From: Chromera velia
Taxonomy: Eukaryota; Sar; Chromeraceae
Reading direction: 5' to 3'
Assembly (NCBI GenBank): GCA_018398765.1
Contig: JAHBMJ010005935.1
Span: 28,983 to 42,476 of the forward strand
Length of the DNA stretch: 13,494 nucleotides
The position numbers were made by a program, and so were the translations under genes. Positions within the stretch are counted from its first letter, which is position 1. Each line of letters opens with the position of its first letter. Below the pieces are notes generated by a model, which worked only from the letters and a program-made list of their open reading frames with translations, searched no databases and had not been told where the DNA came from. Of this stretch, positions 8,107 through 13,494 are shown piece after piece.

Positions 8107-8451
8107 ATGATCATGGCTGGTTTTATGGATCCTCGAGAGACAAGATCATCCTTCGACTTTCCTCCCCGAACATGTGTTTTCCGTTGTACGACCCTGCACT
8201 GCACTGCACCTCTGCTTGAGTCACCGCACGAGGACAATGCTGAAGAAAGAAGCGCGCCAGGAGAACGCAAGAAAGGGATCCCCGGTCCTCTCTCATGACC
8301 CGCACGCAGATTGCACGCAGTCTGAGATCGATCTGCCTCGATCTGAGTGATCAATTGAAAAAAGTTAGAGATCTTCAGCTCTCTCTCAGTCAGAGCTGTC
8401 CTTTGGGGAACGGAGAAGGGTGAGTGAAGAAACTTGCATGAGAGTGCGAAA
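8107..8451. other. No gene seen between 8107 and the gap
   Basis: 3' flank of the plus-strand gene. A minus-strand frame of 150 codons spans 7902-8354, but it is mostly antisense to the predicted exons at 7844-8106. GATC-containing words cluster near 8325-8355. Nothing else is recognised. Confidence 0.4.
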
Positions 8452-8494
8452 NNNNNNNNNNNNNNNNNNNNNNNNNNNNNNNNNNNNNNNNNNN
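8452..8494. other. Assembly gap (43 N)
   Basis: A run of N; the true length is unknown. It directly precedes one copy of the duplicated segment, so the gap may come from repeated sequence. Confidence 0.99.
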
Positions 8495-8526
8495 CAGCTG
8501 ACTGACTTTTCTTTCAGCGGCTCATG

Positions 8527-8620
8527 TTGCAGCTTTCAAAGATGGCTCACATGAATCGACGGTCCATTTTCGTTTACTCTCCATAAGCAGTGGAGTTACG
8601 AGGGCTTTAGGCCGTCCACC
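8527..8620. repeat. Diverged duplicated segment, copy A
   Basis: Shares TTGCAGCTTTCAAAG (8527-8541) and CTCTCCATAAGCA (8577-8589) with copy B at 9136-9230, in the same order, orientation and similar spacing, with looser similarity in between and after (GGGCT, CGTCC). Confidence 0.7.
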
Positions 8621-8901
8621 GTACCGGCCAGGGAAGGCAAAAACTAACGAGGTACTGAAGGGGGCATGCAAAGAGAGCTCTGACTGGAAGCAAGGGAGGA
8701 AGCAGGGAATGAAGGCCAGCACAATTCGGTCCTTGGGAGAAAAGATTTGCAATCAGAAAACAAGGCTCACAGATGCTTGACCCTTCAATGGATTTACTTG
8801 GACTCTTTCAATTCGTTTGAATGAAGTGCTTGAGAGCACATGCTTCAGGGGAGGAAAGACGACGAGACAATTAAAGAAGAGAAGGGCAAACGAGAGCAGA
8901 G

Positions 8902-8928
8902 GAGGGGGGGGGAGGGGAGGGGAGGGGC
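8902..8928 (+). repeat. G-quadruplex-capable tract
   Basis: Four G runs of at least four bases separated by single A (GGGGGGGGGAGGGGAGGGGAGGGG) on the plus strand, within a wider purine-rich stretch. Confidence 0.75.
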
Positions 8929-9135
8929 GACGAGGCGAATGAGATCGAGAGAGGTGCAGGGGTCCGAGAGGAAGGATGCGGCTTCTTCAATCAAATGTCC
9001 ACCTACACGCAGATTGAGCGGGGGTCTCGGCGGAGTTAATCATTCAGAAGGAGAAAGAGACTCGAGGGGGATGCGGGGGGGCGCGAAGAGAGCAGCACTG
9101 AGTTCGATCTGTTTCTGCGTGACGGTCTCAATGCC

Positions 9136-9230
9136 TTGCAGCTTTCAAAGCTGTCCAATGAGTCGTGGCGCTGGCCATGTACATTGATTTGCTCTCCATA
9201 AGCAATGGAAGGGCTCCGGCGTCCCCACAC
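9136..9230. repeat. Diverged duplicated segment, copy B
   Basis: Second copy of the segment at 8527-8620: TTGCAGCTTTCAAAG at 9136-9150 and CTCTCCATAAGCA at 9192-9204. The spacing is 56 bases instead of 50, so small indels have accumulated. Confidence 0.7.
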
Positions 9231-9494
9231 TTGCTTGAGGGCGAGCAGATGGACTGGAATCCATTTCGAAGGGGCGTGAAGAGCCGATAGTCACTGGAGG
9301 AAACGAGGGATGGATCTTTGATCAAAAAGATCCCCCATCAATACAGACGGCCTACAAGCACTGAACAATCGCTGACCAACAAGAATCGAGGAAGAAGATC
9401 ATGCATGTGGAGGCATTCAGGAGCTCTAAGAGACTTTTGAAATTCGTCCTCGGCTTGCTCGACTCTTCTCTTTGTTGCACACCGCACTCCGTCT

Positions 9495-12158
9495 ATGCGG
9501 CAGCAAGTTTGTCCAAGTAGGAGTAAGAAGCTGCATAACGTCTTGACTTGGGCACTCCGCGGCCTTTGTCTTCTTTCTTCGAGTCTGATATCCAGGATGC
9601 ACAAGCCCGGGAGCCAAGTGAGAGAGATCACCTTGGTGGGTACCGATATGGTGATGCGGAAGATCCCGAGATGGCACGGCAAGGAATGTAACAGTTGGGG
9701 GCCCCACTTGCGGACCTGCTCTTCTGCTTTCCGGCGGCGCAGTACAAGAAGTCCCCGGCCTCGGAGTCCGACATAGAGGTAGAAAGGACCTCAGAAGCAA
9801 ATCAGGTATAGGTAAAACACACTGTCAGTTTGATTTCCGTGAAACGTGTACGTATTGCGAGCCCCCCTTTTCACGTTTCTTTTACCTGTTTGAAAGCAGG
9901 TTAAAAGTTTGGTCTTCATTGAGCTGCTCTATCTCCCCATCTTTTTCTTTAAATTTGCTTGGCAACGCGTTTGTAGAGTTTTCGGTGTCTCATCTTTCAT
10001 CGTGGACTCCTTGACGATGTGTTTGCAGATGCATGGGGGTACTTTGTCTCTACTTTTGTATGAAACCCCCCCCACCCCTGCATCCCCCTGCTATTTGCCT
10101 GTTGTCCGCCTGCTGTTCGATGATTCTCAATGCAGTGATGAGCTCAGACAGAGAGTCCAACTAGGAGTCCAACGCGGAGGAGGAGAAAGGGAAGCGGGAT
10201 GGGAAAGAGAAGAGAAAGAACGAGAAGAAAGAGAAGGTAAAGCGAGAAAAAACGGAGAAGAGAAAGCAGGAAAAGGGAGTGAAGAAGAAGAAGAAGAAGA
10301 GCGGGAGGCGCTCCGACTCCTCCAACCTCTCCAATGCCTCCCACTCCGACGGGCCGGGCTTCGAAAGTGGCAGGGAGGGTCGCCCTGCCTCTCTCCTAAG
10401 CTTGGAGGGGCCCCAGACGGAGAGGGGGATCCTGCGAGAGTCGACACAGTTGGAGTCCGGAAAGATCGATTACCTCTCCTACAGGTGGGTTTGCATGCAT
10501 GCATGGTCAGATGATGAGAACAGAATTTGAGAACTGTCGACAGAAGTTTGATTACTTTATCTGCCTCTGAGTCAGCAGTCTGTTGAATCCAGTTGAATCT
10601 TTATGTGATCGTGTATATTTTGAACATCTACTCACAGCTAAGCTGGCATCTAAGCTGGCAACTGTGACACATCTAATCAGCATAACCAGCATATCAGAGA
10701 CTTCTTCCACCATCATTTCAACATGATAATTCTGGGCTCGTCTACCTGGTTATGCTCACTCTTCCCCTGTTTTTCTGATTTTTTCTGCAGCCCCACGCTT
10801 AACATTTCCACGGAAAGCATGATGCGGAGAAGTAAGAAAGCGATTCGGGAGCTCTTGTGGGAGAAGGGGGTAGAAGAAGGGGATGGTCAATTTGACGGGG
10901 ATTTAGCAGCAGAAATGCAGCAGAAATTCAAGCTGCTTTTACAGGAGTCAAAGACGAGGAAAGGAACGTCGTATTTTCAATCTCGGCAAGCCAGAAAAAG
11001 CTTCTTCTCGATTTGAAGGATGCAAGAAACTTTATTGAGCATCCTAAGTTGTCGAGATGGAAGTACAAAGTTCCTCCCTACCATAAAAAGAAACACGACG
11101 GGGAGATTGTATTCCAAAAAAAAGAGTTTTGTAACACGTTTGTCCAGGTATGCAGGGAAATCTTTGGTGAACTGGACACTCCTCTTCCTCTCCCATGACT
11201 TGTTCATACTTATTCTGAGTTATACGCGATGTGGATGGACGGAACCCCTTTTAACCCCAATGATGTGCGTTTCTTCGAGAAGATGCGACAGATCGATTGC
11301 GGACCTCTAGCGATGAGAATCCGTTGAGTTCTGACGAAACAAAGGAGACTAAGAGACGGAGAACAGAACCCGAAGATGAGCCAGCCCCTAAGGCTTCTGA
11401 CGAAGGGAGCACCCCTTCTGCTCGTGCTTCTCTGCCTCTACCTCCTCTGCATCAGTCGTCCACGAACCCTGCAGTTGAAAACGCCGACCCCAACCCCCAG
11501 CAACAGCCGTCTCCTCATGTTCCTCTCCCCACCCCCGATGACCCTTCCCCCCCCGAATCCCCGCCGCGCGCCCCCGACGTCTCGTCTGAAACATCAAAAG
11601 AAGAACAGGAGCAAGGGTAAAGGAAAAATAGATGCATGGGAACGTTTCAGAGTGACAGTCTTTCCGACCCTGCAAAGACCTACGAATTTAAAGGAATTTA
11701 GACAGGAATTTAGAGGAATTTAGACAGGAACTTAGAGGAATTTAGAGGAATTTAGCTAGGAATCTAAAAGAATTTAAAGACAAGAATTTAGAGGAATTTA
11801 GCAAATTTTGGAGGTCGATTCCTCATGAACTATGATAAGTTAGAACTTGATATCAATAGTGCTTATAGACCTATATTAGAGCTATAAGCACTGTTAATAT
11901 CAAGTTCTAACTCATCATAGTTCATGAGAAATCGGCCTCTAAAGTTTAAGAATTTAGAGCTCTAAATTCCTTTAGATTCCTGTCTAAATTCTTCTAAATT
12001 CCTGTCTAAATTCCTCTAAATTCCTGTCTAAATTCCTAGGTCTTTGCAGGGGATCTTTAAAAAAGGCTTTGAAACAAATCGCAACCTGCATAGAACAGTC
12101 TGCGCTGATAAAGCAAAGAAGGTTAACGAGAAGAATGTTTTCCCCCCTTCGGCGTTAG
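9495..12158 (+). CDS. Charged, probably nuclear protein of unknown function, multi-exon
   Basis: Exons: 9495-9617, 9695-9805, 10165-10484, 10791-10831, 10945-11147, 11220-11616, 12050-12158. Phases agree at every junction; donors include CAA|GTGAGA, CAG|GTATAG, CAG|GTGGGT, GAA|GTAAGA, CAG|GTATGC and AGG|GTAAAG. The protein has a Lys/Glu block (KEKRKNEKKEKVKREKTEKR) ending in KKKKKSGRR, a Ser-rich segment (SDSSNLSNASHSD), a globular-looking part (KKLLLDLKDARNFIEHPKL, then FCNTFVQLYAMWMDGTPFN), a Pro/Ser/acidic region containing KRRRTEPEDE, and a C-terminal helix KKALKQIATCIEQSALIKQR. Basic clusters suggest nuclear location. Oddity: between about 11256 and 11327 the frame must change by one base (one frame ends at TGA 11325-11327, the other stays open to 11617), so a sequencing error, a frameshift or an unseen intron is there. 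The start (ATG 9495 or 9598) is uncertain. Family not recognised. Confidence 0.6.
11617..12049 (+). other. Intron ending in a fold-back element
   Basis: Donor AGG|GTAAAG at 11617 (phase 2) and acceptor TCTTTGCAG at 12049 (phase 2) join the acidic region (SKEEQEQG) to GSLKKALKQIATCIEQS. All but its first 51 bases lie in the inverted-repeat element, whose right terminus is the acceptor. Confidence 0.65.
11668..12051. mobile_element. 384-bp fold-back (MITE-like) element inside an intron
   Basis: Terminal inverted repeats CCCTGCAAAGACCTA (11668-11682) and its inverted copy ending at 12051; the match continues inward after one mismatch. The arms consist of repeated GGAATTTAGA/ACAGGAATTTAG words on the left and TAAATTCCTGTC words on the right. 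The centre is a long hairpin: TCATGAACTATGAT...GTGCTTATAG (to about 11867), a short loop, then the inverted copy to about 11928. GA flanks both ends and may be a 2-bp target duplication, but could be chance. No coding capacity. It resembles a non-autonomous DNA transposon; no transposase is seen. Confidence 0.8.
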
Positions 12159-13076
12159 TACAGTAATCCAAGTGGTAACTACAAAACCCTAAGAAATGTG
12201 TTGGTGTAGTGGTCTACTCAGACTCCACTGTTGGTTAGGAATCTAGTATAACTAGGCCGGAAAAACATATCTTTATGAATTAAGACTAGAATTAAGACTG
12301 CATGTGTACAACGTAAGAAAGATCATTTTTAACTAGGCATGTTCATATAAGCATATTAAAGCTATAGCGTTCAACTTGAAGTTTTGTAAAGGAAGAAGTA
12401 TATAGTTACAGTCTAGTGACTCTAGTAGTATATAATTAACTTACACATTATCCCTAAATTTTAAACTTTAAACTTTGAAACTTTAAAACGAACTTAAAAG
12501 CAGTATAAGACTTGTCAGAAAATGGAAACAACTACAAGTGATTTAAACACTTATTTTTATTCAAAATCTATTTAGAACTGAGAAAACTTATGTCTAGACT
12601 TATATCCATGACTCACTAGATGATTAAGATCTGATCGATTTCAAACAATATGTATCTGTCTGAGAAAGAGAGGGGGAGAAAGAGCTAGGTCGGTGTCCCT
12701 TCTCTTAAATTGTTTACCTGTTTCAGTATGAATTTTTTTAGGAATCTTTTTATTTATGTGAGACTGTATATCCTTACTAAATAAACTAGACAAATTATTT
12801 AAATTCCTAGAAAACGCAAAAATATATGTAAAACAGCTAGATGAAACCACACATATATCATCATAATATTTATCAGAACATTACTAATACCACTGACAGT
12901 ATAGCTAGCAGTATAGTATGCGAATGACTAGCCTGAGGCGAATGACCTATAGCGAATGACACCGTCGATTCGTTAAACATGATTAAAACATCTCAAACTT
13001 CAGATCCACTTCTTCAGAAACAGCTAGAAGTCTAGCTAGAAGTCAGCTTTGGGGGACTTGGCTGGGGACTTGGTGA
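12159..13076. other. AT-rich island between two plus-strand genes
   Basis: AT-rich sequence begins at the stop codon of the upstream gene and ends where the next coding frame opens. It contains short repeats (GAATTAAGACTA type near 12278, GCGAATGAC three times, TAGCTAGAAGTC twice near 13021-13044). It probably holds the 3' UTR of one gene and the promoter of the next. A minus-strand frame (12641-12850) with an acceptor-like CTCTCTTTCTCAG is the only coding hint and is weak. Confidence 0.5.
12920..12960. repeat. Three direct copies of GCGAATGAC
   Basis: Exact copies at 12920-12928, 12938-12946 and 12952-12960, a GC-richer motif inside AT-rich DNA, about 115 bases before the coding frame at 13077. 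It could be a regulatory element of that gene. Confidence 0.7.
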
Positions 13077-13494
13077 CATGCAGTTGATATTTCATCGACG
13101 TCAGTTTCTACCAAGGTGAGTTTGCATGAAGCTTTCCAAAAATGCTACTTCGCAGCAGTGAATCCTGGCGCTGTGTCACATGAATCACTTCCTGTCCGAC
13201 AGACTGACACCCGCACAGAGCCTAACTTTGGGGTGACTAGTGGTGTGATTCGATGTATAGACACCATGGAATGTTTCGACAGGCTGGATGGAGCAAAAGC
13301 TGTCACACGTGTGTTCCCAACCTTCTCAATCTCTCGATCGACCTTTCCCGACAGATGGATCGTCCTGAACAGTCCAGGGGCCAAAACTCCTTACCATCTC
13401 CTCGCGTGTTTTTCCTTCTATCTCCCTGCCCCTCCCCCCCCCCCGACGGTATCAGATCCTCTCTACATTCTCCGCTCTTTGGCTTGCAAATGGT
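13077..13494 (+). CDS. Open coding frame running off the window, unrecognised
   Basis: A frame without stop from 13077 to the window end, containing VSLHEAFQKCYFAAVNPG, GVIRCIDTMECFDRLDGAKA, VTRVFPTFSISRSTF, PDRWIVLNSPGAKTPYHLL and, after a poly-C stretch, DPLYILRSLACKW. Codon choice and residue mix are clearly protein-like. The true 5' boundary is unknown: the only in-frame ATG is at 13266, and an upstream exon is likely. A GTGAGT at 13116 could be a donor, but the frame reads through it. The stretch 13407-13455 (GTGTTTTTCC to GGTATCAG) may be a short intron; its removal would break the frame (49 nt), so I left it in. No family recognised. Confidence 0.55.
13434..13444. repeat. Poly-C run
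   Basis: Eleven consecutive C inside the right-hand frame (Pro codons if translated, or the polypyrimidine tract of an acceptor at GGTATCAG, 13455). The length is error-prone. Confidence 0.8.

Larger units (their letters stand above)
8621..9494. other. No gene seen outside the repeats
   Basis: Apart from the duplicated segments and the G-rich tract, this is purine-rich sequence with only short open frames. It probably contains the promoter of the plus-strand gene starting near 9495. Confidence 0.4.

Noticed and set aside
9909-10514. 201-codon plus-strand frame rich in Arg/Glu
   Set aside because: Covers intron 9806-10164 and reads exon 10165-10484 in a shifted frame; the chosen frame continues across both splice junctions.
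11196-11198. In-frame TGA as selenocysteine or a reassigned codon
   Set aside because: A 72-nt GT-AG intron (11148-11219) in phase 0 removes it cleanly; no need to invoke recoding.
11376-11723. Frame with a hydrophobic start (LLLVLLCLYLLC) and Pro-rich middle
   Set aside because: Shifted reading of the acidic Pro/Ser exon; it runs into the fold-back element, whereas the other frame splices to a good C-terminal exon.
1-13494. CRISPR arrays, tRNA or rRNA genes, bacterial operons
   Set aside because: No regularly spaced repeats with unique spacers, no cloverleaf or T-loop pattern, and no rRNA-like sequence seen by eye.
1-13494. Apicomplexan parasite such as Toxoplasma as the source
   Set aside because: TGCATGCA-like words and the overall style are similar, but a VDE-family gene points to a photosynthetic host, so a chromerid or other alga fits better.

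Overview
The window is eukaryotic nuclear DNA: no bacterial gene layout, GT-AG introns with pyrimidine-rich acceptors, long compound microsatellites, one 43-base assembly gap, and coding sequence broken into short exons. The best-supported gene (minus strand, about 1404-5436) reads as a violaxanthin de-epoxidase (VDE) family protein. That points to a photosynthetic eukaryote, and its signal-peptide-like first exon suits a complex (secondary) plastid. A chromerid alga such as Chromera velia is my best guess. This is inference from gene content and sequence style, not a proof.

Layout. 1-837: pyrimidine-rich, no convincing gene. 838-1403: AT-rich island directly 3' of the VDE-like gene. 1404-5436, minus: the VDE-like gene, eight exons recognised, one stretch (about 2799-3460) unresolved, with three compound microsatellites in its introns or in that stretch. 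5437-6000: upstream region of that gene, with a 16-bp perfect hairpin and a (TA)n run. 6045-6933: weak short open frames on both strands. 7244-8106, plus: probable 3' part of an unrecognised multi-exon gene. 8107-9494: no gene seen; assembly gap, a diverged duplicated segment and a G-rich tract. 9495-12158, plus: multi-exon gene for an unrecognised, highly charged, probably nuclear protein. Its last intron contains a 384-bp fold-back element whose right terminus supplies the 3' splice site. 12159-13076: second AT-rich island, starting right at that gene's stop codon. 13077-13494, plus: an open coding frame running off the window.

The most rewarding results are the VDE-like gene, rebuilt by matching exon phases on the minus strand (most of its exons are too short to stand out as open reading frames), and the transposon-like hairpin that appears to serve as the end of a spliceosomal intron. 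No operon-like cooperation among the genes is suggested.
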